In this document: in pieces, positions 26,707-34,461 of the stretch | How the letters are laid out: each line of letters starts with the position of its first letter | Position numbering within the stretch: the first letter of the stretch is position 1 | From: Lachnospiraceae bacterium | Lineage (GTDB): Bacteria > Bacillota > Clostridia > Lachnospirales > Lachnospiraceae | DNA length: 64,000 bases | Direction of reading: 5' to 3' | Assembly: GCA_024690605.1 (NCBI GenBank) | Contig: JAILOV010000056.1 | Coordinates: 117,193-181,192, forward strand | The notes under the pieces: generated by a model | Database searches by the model: none | Told to the model about the DNA's origin: nothing | What the model saw: the letters and a program-made list of their open reading frames with translations, nothing else | Made by a program: the position numbers and the translations under genes

Positions 26707-28191
26707 ATGCGAAGTGTCGGTTTTGACAATGATAAGTATCTGACGATGCAGTCGGAGCACATCAGGGAGCGGATCGGGAAGTTCGGCGGCAAACTCTATA
26801 TGGAGTTCGGCGGCAAGCTGTTTGATGATTACCACGCCTCCCGTGTTCTGCCGGGATTTCAGCCGGATTCCAAGATCCGCATGCTCTCCCAGCTTAAGGA
26901 GGATGTCGAGGTTGTCATCGCGATCCACGCGGGAGACATTGAAAAGAACAAGGTGCGCGGTGATCTGGGGATCACCTATGATATGGATGTGCTGCGCCTG
27001 ATCGATGCTTTTCACAGTTACGGGCTCTTTGTCGGAAGCGTCGTGCTGACGCGCTATGACGGGAGCGAGGCGGTGATCGCCTATCAGAAAAAGCTGGAGG
27101 CACTCGGCGTCAAGGTCTACCGCCATTATTCGATCCCGGGATATCCCTCCAACGTGCCGCTCATCATCAGCGATGAGGGCTACGGCAAAAATGATTATAT
27201 CGAGACCAGACATTCGCTGGTCGTCGTGACGGCACCGGGACCCGGCAGCGGCAAGATGGCGGTCTGCCTTTCCCAGCTGTATCACGAGCACAAAAGAGGG
27301 AGCAAGGCCGGTTATGCCAAGTTTGAGACCTTCCCGATCTGGAACCTCGCGCTGCAGCATCCGGTCAATCTGGCCTATGAGGCGGCGACCGCGGATCTCA
27401 ACGATGTGAACATGATCGACAACTATCATCTTGAGGCATACGGCGAGACGACGGTCAACTACAACCGGGACATCGAGATCTTCCCGGTCCTGAACGCGAT
27501 CTTTCGCGAGATCTACGGGGATTCTCCCTATAAATCACCGACGGATATGGGGGTCAACATGGCCGGAAACTGCATCATTGACGATGCGGCAGTCAGCGAA
27601 GCGGCCAAGCAGGAGATCATCCGCCGTTATTACAAGGAACGATGTGAGCTCAGAAAGGGAAACAGCGAGCAGCGGGTTGTGGACAAACTGGAATTGCTGA
27701 TGAACAAGGCCGGTGTCACGATCGGCGACCGTCCGGTGGTCGCGGCTGCGGGGCTGAAGGCCGAGGTGACGGGTGCACCTGCTGCGGCGATCGAGCTTCC
27801 GGACGGAAGGGTCATCACCGGCAAGACCTCGGATCTGATGGGCGCGAGCTCGGCCATGCTGTTAAATGCGCTGAAGGCGTTAGCGGGCGTTGATGATGAG
27901 GCAGAGCTGATCGCTCCTTCGGTCATCGAACCGATCCAGAAGCTCAAGGTAGAGCATCTGGGCAACCATAATCCGCACATGCATATCGATGAGACACTGA
28001 TCGCGCTCACGATCTCCTCGGCGACCAATCCCGAAGCCAAGGCGGCGCTGGACCAGCTCGGCAAGATCGCCGGCTGTGAGATGCATTCCACGGTGATCCT
28101 GTCACCGGTCGACGAGAACACCTGCCGCAAGCTCAAGGTCAATCTGACCTGCGAGCCCAAATATCAGACAGCCAAACTGTTCCACGCTTAA
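26707..28191 (+). CDS. DUF1846 family protein
   Basis: 494 residues, opening GFDNDKYLTMQSEHI, with FGGKLFDDYHASRVLPGF, GPGSGKMAVCLSQLYHE and NPEAKAALDQLGKIAGCEMHST. These match the DUF1846 family, conserved in anaerobic Firmicutes. The GSGK segment looks like a nucleotide loop. Function is unknown to me. GGGGGAAC precedes the ATG, and the gene follows rsgA in the same direction. Confidence 0.85.
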   Translation: MRSVGFDNDKYLTMQSEHIRERIGKFGGKLYMEFGGKLFDDYHASRVLPGFQPDSKIRMLSQLKEDVEVVIAIHAGDIEKNKVRGDLGITYDMDVLRLIDAFHSYGLFVGSVVLTRYDGSEAVIAYQKKLEALGVKVYRHYSIPGYPSNVPLIISDEGYGKNDYIETRHSLVVVTAPGPGSGKMAVCLSQLYHEHKRGSKAGYAKFETFPIWNLALQHPVNLAYEAATADLNDVNMIDNYHLEAYGETTVNYNRDIEIFPVLNAIFREIYGDSPYKSPTDMGVNMAGNCIIDDAAVSEAAKQEIIRRYYKERCELRKGNSEQRVVDKLELLMNKAGVTIGDRPVVAAAGLKAEVTGAPAAAIELPDGRVITGKTSDLMGASSAMLLNALKALAGVDDEAELIAPSVIEPIQKLKVEHLGNHNPHMHIDETLIALTISSATNPEAKAALDQLGKIAGCEMHSTVILSPVDENTCRKLKVNLTCEPKYQTAKLFHA

Positions 28192-28196
28192 GGAGA

Positions 28197-28227
28197 CAAA
28201 AAATCTGCAGGCATTCGTGCCGGCAGA
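28197..28227 (-). terminator. Intrinsic terminator of the minus-strand GGDEF-EAL gene
   Basis: On the minus strand a stem of TCTGC and TGCC arms around a small loop is followed by TTTTTT. It separates the convergent DUF1846 and GGDEF-EAL genes. Confidence 0.7.
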
Positions 28228-28258
28228 AGAGGAGTGCGGATGGCGGGATCTGTTGGTG

Positions 28259-30034
28259 TTATTGTGCAGAAGAATCGCTTTCCTGCGGTTGACTGTCGTC
28301 CGGAGAGGTGATCAGTTTCGACGCCTTATCCGGCGACATGGGGCGTCCCCAGATATATCCCTGGATATAGTCGCAGCCGATACGCTGCAACGCTTCCAGC
28401 TGTTCTTTGGTCTCCACGCCTTCGGAGACCACTTCCACATTCATGGAACGACCGAGAGAGGTGATCATTTCGACATACTGTCTGGACAGCGCGTCGGACT
28501 CCATCGCGTTGATAAAGGATTTGTCGATCTTCAGGATGTTGGACGGGAAGTCGTTGAGGTGGCTCAGCGAGGAATAACCGGTCCGCAGATCATCGAGCGC
28601 GATCCGGATCCCCATGTTCTTGATCTCTTTGATGCGCCGCATGGCTTTGTCCGCGGCATCGGACATGATCGATTCGGTGATCTCGAGCTGCAGATGTTCG
28701 GCCGGAATGCCGCTGGTCCTGAGGATGTCCTTGAGTTCCGCGATAAAGCCGTTCTTCATCAGATGCCTGACGGAGATGTTGACGCTCAGGATGAGGTCGA
28801 CGCCGCCGTTTTTGATCTGTTCTCCCATAAAGACCGCAGCCTTGCGCATGACGATGGTGTCGATCCGGTCAATGAGACCGGTCTTTTCGGCGATCGGAAT
28901 GAACTCAGCGGGCTGCAGGAAGGTGCCATCGGTATCCCTGATGCGTGCCAGCGCTTCAAAGCCCTTTAATCTGTGATCGGTATCATAGATCGGCTGCAGA
29001 TGGAAGAAGATACCATCGCCGTCCAGAGCCGCGCGAACCTTGCGCTCAATGTCAAGCGCGTGCTCCGATCTGGTGAGATCCGTCGTGAAACGCATGATCT
29101 GACTGCCGATCCCGCGGCGCTTGGCCTCGTGCATGGCAGCATCGGCACAGGAGAAGAGTGATCCGGTCTCCTGGGCGTCCTCGGGATACTCCGCGTAACC
29201 GAAGTGCGCCGTCATGTAGTAGTCGCAGTCATCGACGGTGATCTTTTTCTCCAGCTCCGCCTGATAGGATTCGATCGAATTGGTGAGATTCTGGTTCGAG
29301 TGATAGTTGCGGATGACCAGTGTGTATTCGTCACCGCCCATGTAGGCGACAAAATCGATCGTCCCGGCCTGCCAGGAATCCGCTTTGGCCTTCAGACGGG
29401 AGGCGATCTCCACAAGGATCCGGTCGCCGATCTCATGCCCCATGGTGTCGTTGACGCTCTTGAAATCCTTGAGGTCGATCGAGACAAGCGCGAAGCGGAT
29501 GCCGCGCCGGACCAGATCGTTCATCAGCTCGGTGCAGGCAAAACGGTTGGGAAGGCCTGTCAGGCGATCCGTCACAGCCTGATGGCGCATGCGCGTCTGG
29601 TATTCGCCGATCTTTCGGAAATTCATGTAGATGATGCAGATCGCGACGATCGTTAAGAGATTGGAGAACAGTCCGGAGATATTCGACAGATTGCGTGCGA
29701 CAAAGATGCTGAAAAAGATCACGGGGAACTGGAGCGCGAGCAGGATCAGTGCCGTATAGAAACCGGTTTTTGCAAAGAACACGACCAGCAGGATGATGCA
29801 GATATTGGCAAGGGAGGAAAAGACGCCCATAAAGGACTGCAACGGAAGCGTCGTGTCCCCCAGCTCGATCGTGACATGGCTGCGGGCAATGAGTGACATC
29901 AGGACGGAATCGGCAAGATAGATCACGAGCAGCAGAACAAAGGCCGCTTTCGGAGTTTGCTTCTCTGCAGGCTGTTCTCTGCGCTTCTTTTCTTCGGGGG
30001 TGCGTCCCTGCACCGTACGGCTCTCTTTATCCAT
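28259..30034 (-). CDS. Membrane GGDEF-EAL protein, cyclic-di-GMP turnover
   Basis: 591 residues. About four membrane segments lie between residues 30 and 140, then a GGDEF domain with GGDEY at 233-237 and an EAL domain with FEALAR. The cyclase site is close to consensus. In the EAL half, the catalytic loop reads DDLRTGYSSL where DDFGTGYSS is usual: both Asp are kept but Phe-Gly are changed. The Glu in LEITES and the Lys in ILKIDKSF are present. It could make and break c-di-GMP in response to a membrane signal. It has its own promoter and terminator. Confidence 0.92.
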   Translation of the reverse strand: MDKESRTVQGRTPEEKKRREQPAEKQTPKAAFVLLLVIYLADSVLMSLIARSHVTIELGDTTLPLQSFMGVFSSLANICIILLVVFFAKTGFYTALILLALQFPVIFFSIFVARNLSNISGLFSNLLTIVAICIIYMNFRKIGEYQTRMRHQAVTDRLTGLPNRFACTELMNDLVRRGIRFALVSIDLKDFKSVNDTMGHEIGDRILVEIASRLKAKADSWQAGTIDFVAYMGGDEYTLVIRNYHSNQNLTNSIESYQAELEKKITVDDCDYYMTAHFGYAEYPEDAQETGSLFSCADAAMHEAKRRGIGSQIMRFTTDLTRSEHALDIERKVRAALDGDGIFFHLQPIYDTDHRLKGFEALARIRDTDGTFLQPAEFIPIAEKTGLIDRIDTIVMRKAAVFMGEQIKNGGVDLILSVNISVRHLMKNGFIAELKDILRTSGIPAEHLQLEITESIMSDAADKAMRRIKEIKNMGIRIALDDLRTGYSSLSHLNDFPSNILKIDKSFINAMESDALSRQYVEMITSLGRSMNVEVVSEGVETKEQLEALQRIGCDYIQGYIWGRPMSPDKASKLITSPDDSQPQESDSSAQ

Positions 30035-30081
30035 GAAGTTCCTCCGAAAAAGATGTCCGTGAACCTGGCGTCCACTCTTAT

Positions 30082-30110
30082 ATCATAGGTTCTTTCGGGA
30101 GAAAAGTCAA
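30082..30110 (-). promoter_or_regulatory. Promoter of the membrane GGDEF-EAL gene
   Basis: Minus-strand TTGACT and TATGAT are 17 bases apart, about 50 bases before the start codon. Confidence 0.65.
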
Positions 30111-30126
30111 TCGAAACGGAAGAAGA

Positions 30127-31020
30127 TCAGCCCTCCGGGTCGGCGCTTTTCCGGCCGGCAGCGCGGAGTCTTGCGCGCACGATGATCTCCGCGGTCAGCG
30201 CGAAGACGAGCAGGCAGATACCGAGCAGCTGGGATACCGGGAGTTCGGTGCCCGGAAGCTTCAGCTGATCCGTGCGCAGACTCTCGATGATCGCCCGGCC
30301 GAGACCGTACCCGCCGAGATAGATCAGGGTCATTTCCCCTTCGAAACGCTTGTGCTTTACATAGAGGAGCATCAGGGTGAGGAGCACGAGATTCCAGCAG
30401 CTCTCATAGAAACAGGTCGGATGCACCTGGATGTAGTTGGTCCCCTCTGTGAGGTGCGCCGCGATGGAATCGGAGATCTCATGCGAACGCACGGCTTCGA
30501 TCGGGAGGCGCATCGCAAAAAGAGAATCCGTATACTGACCGAAAGCCTCGCGGTTTGTGAAATTCCCCCAGCGGCCGAGGATCTGCCCGAGCAGGACACC
30601 GCACAGGACCGTGTCGGTGAGTTCCAGATAGGGACGTTTTTTGATGCGCGAGATCACATAGAGCACGAGGAGACCGCCCAGCACACCGCCGTAGATCGCC
30701 AGTCCCCCCTGATGGATGTAGAAGACACGGATCGGGTCATTCCGGTAATAATCCCAGGAGAACACGACATAGTAGATGCGGGCGCACAGAACGGAGAGAA
30801 GCACGAGCGGGAGATAGATGTCCCAGTAGATCTCGCCGTCCTTTCCGGTCCGCTTTGCGATCTCCTCGCAGAGACGGACGGCCAGGAGGACCCCGACGGT
30901 GATGATCACCGCGTAGAGCGTGATCGTGTAGCCGAAGACCTTAAAGTCCTTCGGAACATCGGTAAGATAGATCCCCAGATGCGGAAAGGCGATGTCGCCG
31001 GGATTCATGATGGCTGGCAT
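30127..31020 (-). CDS. lgt: Prolipoprotein diacylglyceryl transferase
   Basis: 297 residues with seven or so membrane segments. The signature GRWGNFTNREAFG and HPTCFYESCWNL are clear, as is GLGRAIIESLRTD. Lgt adds diacylglycerol to lipobox cysteines; several such lipoproteins are encoded in this window. It follows ychF by 43 bases and is likely transcribed from the ychF promoter. Confidence 0.95.
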   Translation of the reverse strand: MPAIMNPGDIAFPHLGIYLTDVPKDFKVFGYTITLYAVIITVGVLLAVRLCEEIAKRTGKDGEIYWDIYLPLVLLSVLCARIYYVVFSWDYYRNDPIRVFYIHQGGLAIYGGVLGGLLVLYVISRIKKRPYLELTDTVLCGVLLGQILGRWGNFTNREAFGQYTDSLFAMRLPIEAVRSHEISDSIAAHLTEGTNYIQVHPTCFYESCWNLVLLTLMLLYVKHKRFEGEMTLIYLGGYGLGRAIIESLRTDQLKLPGTELPVSQLLGICLLVFALTAEIIVRARLRAAGRKSADPEG

Positions 31021-31063
31021 GAAGTCTCCTTTAAATAAACTCGAATTGCGACCGGGTTTTATC

Positions 31064-32167
31064 TCACACGTTAAACCGGAACAGTATCACATCGCCGTCC
31101 TGCACGATATAGTCCTTGCCTTCCATGCGGACCAGACCCTTGTCGCGCGCCGCGGCGAGAGAGCCTTCGCGGAGCAGATCCTGATAGTTGATCACCTCGG
31201 CCTTGATGAAGCCGCGCTCAAAATCCGTGTGGATCTTTCCGGCGGCCTGCGGCGCCTTTGTGCCGATCTTGATGGTCCAGGCGCGGGTCTCGTCCTCGCC
31301 GGAGGTTAAGAAGCTCATGAGCCCCAGTGTCCGGTAGCTGGCGGCCACCAGCTTGTCCAGTCCGGAAGAGGTGATCCCCAGGTCATTTAAGAACTCCGCT
31401 TTTTCTTCATCGGAAAGCTCGGAAAGCTCCGCTTCCGTCTGCGCGCTGATGACGAACACCTCGCTTCCCGTATCGGCCGCCCATTTCCGGACCGCCTGCA
31501 CATGGGCGTTGCCCGCGCCGTCGTCGGCGAGATCCTCGTCCCGCACATTGGCCGCGAAGATGACCGGCTTGGCGGTCAGCAGATCATAACTCTGGAAGAA
31601 CTTCTGCTCCTCCTCGTCGGTGATCTCTTCTTCGATGCTTCCGGCGGGCTTTCCGCCTTCCAGACGATCCTTGATCTTCAGGAGCAGCGCATGCTCTTTG
31701 CCTGCGGTCTTGTCCATGCGCGCAGTCTTTGCCACCTTGGCGATCCTGCGCTCGAGCACCTCGAGATCCGCGAAGATCAGCTCCAGATTGATCGTCTCGA
31801 TATCGCGGACCGGATCGACGGAACCGTCCACATGTACCACATTGTCGTCGTCAAAGCAGCGGACCACATGGACGATCGCATCCGTCTCGCGGATGTTGGC
31901 GAGGAACTGGTTGCCCAGACCCTCTCCCTTGGAAGCGCCTTTTACCAGACCTGCGATATCGACAAATTCGATCGTTGCGGGCGTCACCTTTTTGGAGTGG
32001 TAGAGATCCCCGAGGAGCTTCAGCCGTTCATCCGGCACGGCCACCACGCCGACATTGGGGTCGATCGTGCAGAACGGGTAGTTTTCCGCCTGTGCGCCCG
32101 CCCTGGTGAGGGAGTTGAACAGTGTGCTCTTGCCGACATTGGGGAGACCGACGATTCCCAGTTTCAT
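31064..32167 (-). CDS. ychF: Obg-like ATPase YchF
   Basis: 367 residues, full length. I take the ATG preceded by GAAGGA; a longer open frame runs across the mraZ promoter and is not credible. G1 is GLPNVGKST, G3 DIAGLVKGASKGEGLGN, and the changed G4 region (NVRD) fits the ATP preference of YchF. The C-terminal TGS-like domain has FERGFIKAEV and VQDGDVILFRFNV. YchF is a ribosome- and redox-linked P-loop protein. Confidence 0.95.
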   Translation of the reverse strand: MKLGIVGLPNVGKSTLFNSLTRAGAQAENYPFCTIDPNVGVVAVPDERLKLLGDLYHSKKVTPATIEFVDIAGLVKGASKGEGLGNQFLANIRETDAIVHVVRCFDDDNVVHVDGSVDPVRDIETINLELIFADLEVLERRIAKVAKTARMDKTAGKEHALLLKIKDRLEGGKPAGSIEEEITDEEEQKFFQSYDLLTAKPVIFAANVRDEDLADDGAGNAHVQAVRKWAADTGSEVFVISAQTEAELSELSDEEKAEFLNDLGITSSGLDKLVAASYRTLGLMSFLTSGEDETRAWTIKIGTKAPQAAGKIHTDFERGFIKAEVINYQDLLREGSLAAARDKGLVRMEGKDYIVQDGDVILFRFNV

Positions 32168-32282
32168 GGTTTCATCCTTCTTTCTTTTGCATTCAGCGGG
32201 CTGCTCCTCAGAGTTCCGCGGTTTTTCGTCACCCGATCCGCCCGTGGATGCATTTGTTGACTGTCCTAAAGCATCGAAAGAA

Positions 32283-32311
32283 ATGTTACCATAGTTGCCC
32301 TCTCTTTTCAA
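32283..32311 (-). promoter_or_regulatory. ychF-lgt promoter
   Basis: Minus-strand TTGAAA and TAACAT are 17 bases apart. The leader to ychF is about 110 bases. Confidence 0.5.
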
Positions 32312-32337
32312 ATTATTAAATATTTCTGAATTTCCTC

Positions 32338-32366
32338 TTGTCAGATGCCGATTTTTGGTATAAAAT
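32338..32366 (+). promoter_or_regulatory. mraZ promoter (division cluster)
   Basis: TTGTCA and TAAAAT are 17 bases apart. Transcription should begin near 32373, inside the inverted repeat that follows. Confidence 0.6.
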
Positions 32367-32369
32367 CCA

Positions 32370-32404
32370 TTTTGTGACAGATTGTGGTGAAAAGTGTCAC
32401 AAAA
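32370..32404. promoter_or_regulatory. Inverted-repeat operator upstream of mraZ, probable MraZ site
   Basis: TTTTGTGACA and TGTCACAAAA are perfect 10-base inverted arms around 15 bases. TGGTGA occurs inside the spacer and again just after the second arm, before the ATG. MraZ proteins bind short direct repeats containing GTGG at their own promoter, so the TGGTGA pair may be the MraZ target; the long palindrome points to a further regulator or to an RNA hairpin. Confidence 0.5.
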
Positions 32405-32416
32405 TGGTGAGAATGA

Positions 32417-32860
32417 ATGCTGTATCTCGGACGCTATAACAATTCCATCGATGCGAAGGGACGGCTGGTGATCCCGGCCAAATTCCGCGAGAAACTCTGT
32501 GAAGGAGGCGACACTTTTGTCGTCTGCGGGGGATTCTCGCGCAATCTCAACGTGTTTTCGATGCCGGATTTCGAGGAGTTCTCCGAATCCCTGATGGAAC
32601 TGCCGCAGAGCAACGCCAAGGCGAGGCAGCTGCGCCAGTTCTTCCTGACGACGGCGGCCGAGGCGGAACCTGACAAGCAGGGAAGGATCCTCATCGGCGA
32701 GGATCTGCTGAAGTTTGCGGGGATCAGCAAGGATGTTGTGGTGGTCGGCAACGGCAAGCATATCGAGATCTGGAGCAGGGAGCAGTTCCCGGATGCGACC
32801 AGCTTCGGTGACATCAGTGAGCTTGCCGCAGGTCTCGAGGAATTCGGCTTAAAACTCTAA
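32417..32860 (+). CDS. mraZ: Transcriptional regulator MraZ
   Basis: 147 residues with two MraZ/SpoVT-AbrB-type motifs: DAKGRLVIPAKFRE near the start and DKQGRILIGEDL in the second half. It is the first gene of the division and cell-wall cluster and in other bacteria represses it. GGTGAGA precedes the ATG as a weak ribosome site. Confidence 0.95.
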   Translation: MLYLGRYNNSIDAKGRLVIPAKFREKLCEGGDTFVVCGGFSRNLNVFSMPDFEEFSESLMELPQSNAKARQLRQFFLTTAAEAEPDKQGRILIGEDLLKFAGISKDVVVVGNGKHIEIWSREQFPDATSFGDISELAAGLEEFGLKL

Positions 32861-32875
32861 GCCGGGCCGGCTGTC

Positions 32876-33871
32876 GTGATGGGAACGCAAAGGGACGGAC
32901 GGGAAGCAGAGGGGAACCGGGCAGATACGGGTTTTGCCCATATACCGGTCCTGCTGCGCGAGACGATCGAAGCGCTGGCGATCCGGCCGGACGGGGTCTA
33001 TCTGGACGGCACACTCGGCGGCGGCGGTCACAGCGAGGAGATCGCAAAGCGCCTGGATGCGCAGGCGGGCGGCAGACTGATCGGGATCGATCAGGATGCG
33101 GAAGCGATCGCCGCGGCCACGGAGAGGCTCAGCCCATACAGGGACCGGGTCACGATCCTCAAGGATAATTTCGAGAATGCCGCGGAAAGGCTGGAGGCGG
33201 CCGGCATCAGGCACCTGGATGGCGTGCTTCTGGACCTGGGCGTTTCCTCGAGGCAGTTTGACAGCGCGGCACGCGGGTTTTCCTATCATGAGGATGCACC
33301 GCTGGACATGCGGATGGACAGGGACCAGATCCTGACGGCCGCACAGATCGTCAACACCTGGGATGAGCAGGAGATCTTCCACATCCTCAGGGATTACGGA
33401 GAAGAGAAGTTCGCTTCCAATATCGCAAAGCATATCGTGCGGACGCGTAATGAGAAGCCGATCGTGACGACGATGGAGTTGAATGCCGTGATCGACGCGG
33501 CGATCCCGGCGAGGATCCGGGAAAGGGACACGGGGCATCCCGCGAGGCGGACCTATCAGGCACTGCGCATCGCGTGCAACAGAGAACTGGATGTGCTCAC
33601 GAACGCACTGGAGAGGCTGATCGGCGTGCTCTCACCCGGCGGACGGTTCGCGGTGATCACCTTTCACTCGCTGGAGGACCGGATCGTGAAGAACACCTTC
33701 CGGACCTGGGAAAACCCCTGCACATGTCCGCCGGACTTTCCGGTCTGTGTCTGCGGCAGGAAGCCCATGGGGCGGGTGGTGACCAGAAAACCGGTGGCAC
33801 CCGGCGATGAGGAGACGGAGAGGAACCGACGCGCGAGAAGTGCCAAACTGAGAGTTTTTGAAAAGATCTGA
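32876..33871 (+). CDS. rsmH: 16S rRNA m4C1402 methyltransferase
   Basis: 331 residues. [24 protein letters not shown] (AdoMet loop), [10 protein letters not shown] and [10 protein letters not shown] are diagnostic of RsmH (MraW), which methylates N4 of C1402 in the ribosomal decoding site. The start is GTG or the ATG directly after it; neither has a strong ribosome site. Second gene of the division cluster. Confidence 0.95.
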   Translation: MMGTQRDGREAEGNRADTGFAHIPVLLRETIEALAIRPDGVYLDGTLGGGGHSEEIAKRLDAQAGGRLIGIDQDAEAIAAATERLSPYRDRVTILKDNFENAAERLEAAGIRHLDGVLLDLGVSSRQFDSAARGFSYHEDAPLDMRMDRDQILTAAQIVNTWDEQEIFHILRDYGEEKFASNIAKHIVRTRNEKPIVTTMELNAVIDAAIPARIRERDTGHPARRTYQALRIACNRELDVLTNALERLIGVLSPGGRFAVITFHSLEDRIVKNTFRTWENPCTCPPDFPVCVCGRKPMGRVVTRKPVAPGDEETERNRRARSAKLRVFEKI

Positions 33872-33906
33872 TGCAAAACATAAAGAAAAGAAGGTGATCG
33901 GAAGCG

Positions 33907-34461
33907 ATGAACAATACGCGAAGAAACGGAAATGTTAACAGGAGCGGCAGGAGCGGGCAGGGCGCGAAGCGGAAAACCGGAGCGGTACAGACCGGTTATA
34001 TCCACGGAACGGCACTCGTCAAGCCGGCTGCGGATCCGCGCAGAGAGAACGCACCCCGGAGAGAGCGTCAGGCGGGCAGAAATTTTCGCACGATCCCGGG
34101 AGGAAAGCAGGCGGAGAGACCGTCGAAGAGATCCAGCATCTTGAGCCTCCTCTTCATGGTCGGTGCGCTGGTGATCACGGCATTCGCGCTCTATCGCTAT
34201 GTGGATGTGCAGACGAGCCTTGAGGGCAGTGCGACGACGATCGCGGAACTGGAAAAGGAACTTGCGACACTCCGGCAGGAAAACGACGAGGCATACAGCC
34301 GGGCGAACGCGACGATCGATCTCGAGGAGGTCAAGCGCGTCGCGATCCAGGAGCTCGGGATGAAATACGCGGATGAGGGACAGATCATCGTCTATTCGGA
34401 TGACGGCGCCGCCGACTATGTCAGACAGCTCGCGGCCATACCGGATGCGGCAAAGAAGTGA
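33907..34461 (+). CDS. ftsL: FtsL-like division protein
   Basis: 184 residues with the right topology: a long basic, disordered cytoplasmic part, one membrane segment near residues 79-97, then a short coiled coil (TIAELEKELATLRQEN) outside. Position between rsmH and the class B PBP gene identifies it, since FtsL sequences are poorly conserved. It should join the DivIB/FtsL/DivIC complex at the septum. The N-terminal tail of almost 80 residues is longer than usual. Confidence 0.8.
   Translation: MNNTRRNGNVNRSGRSGQGAKRKTGAVQTGYIHGTALVKPAADPRRENAPRRERQAGRNFRTIPGGKQAERPSKRSSILSLLFMVGALVITAFALYRYVDVQTSLEGSATTIAELEKELATLRQENDEAYSRANATIDLEEVKRVAIQELGMKYADEGQIIVYSDDGAADYVRQLAAIPDAAKK

Noticed and set aside
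28204..28227. Hairpin as terminator of the DUF1846 gene
   Set aside because: The T-run is present only on the minus strand, so it was assigned to the opposite gene.
32168..32761. N-terminal extension of YchF into mraZ
   Set aside because: The extra 198 residues lie antisense to mraZ and its promoter; YchF has its full normal length without them.
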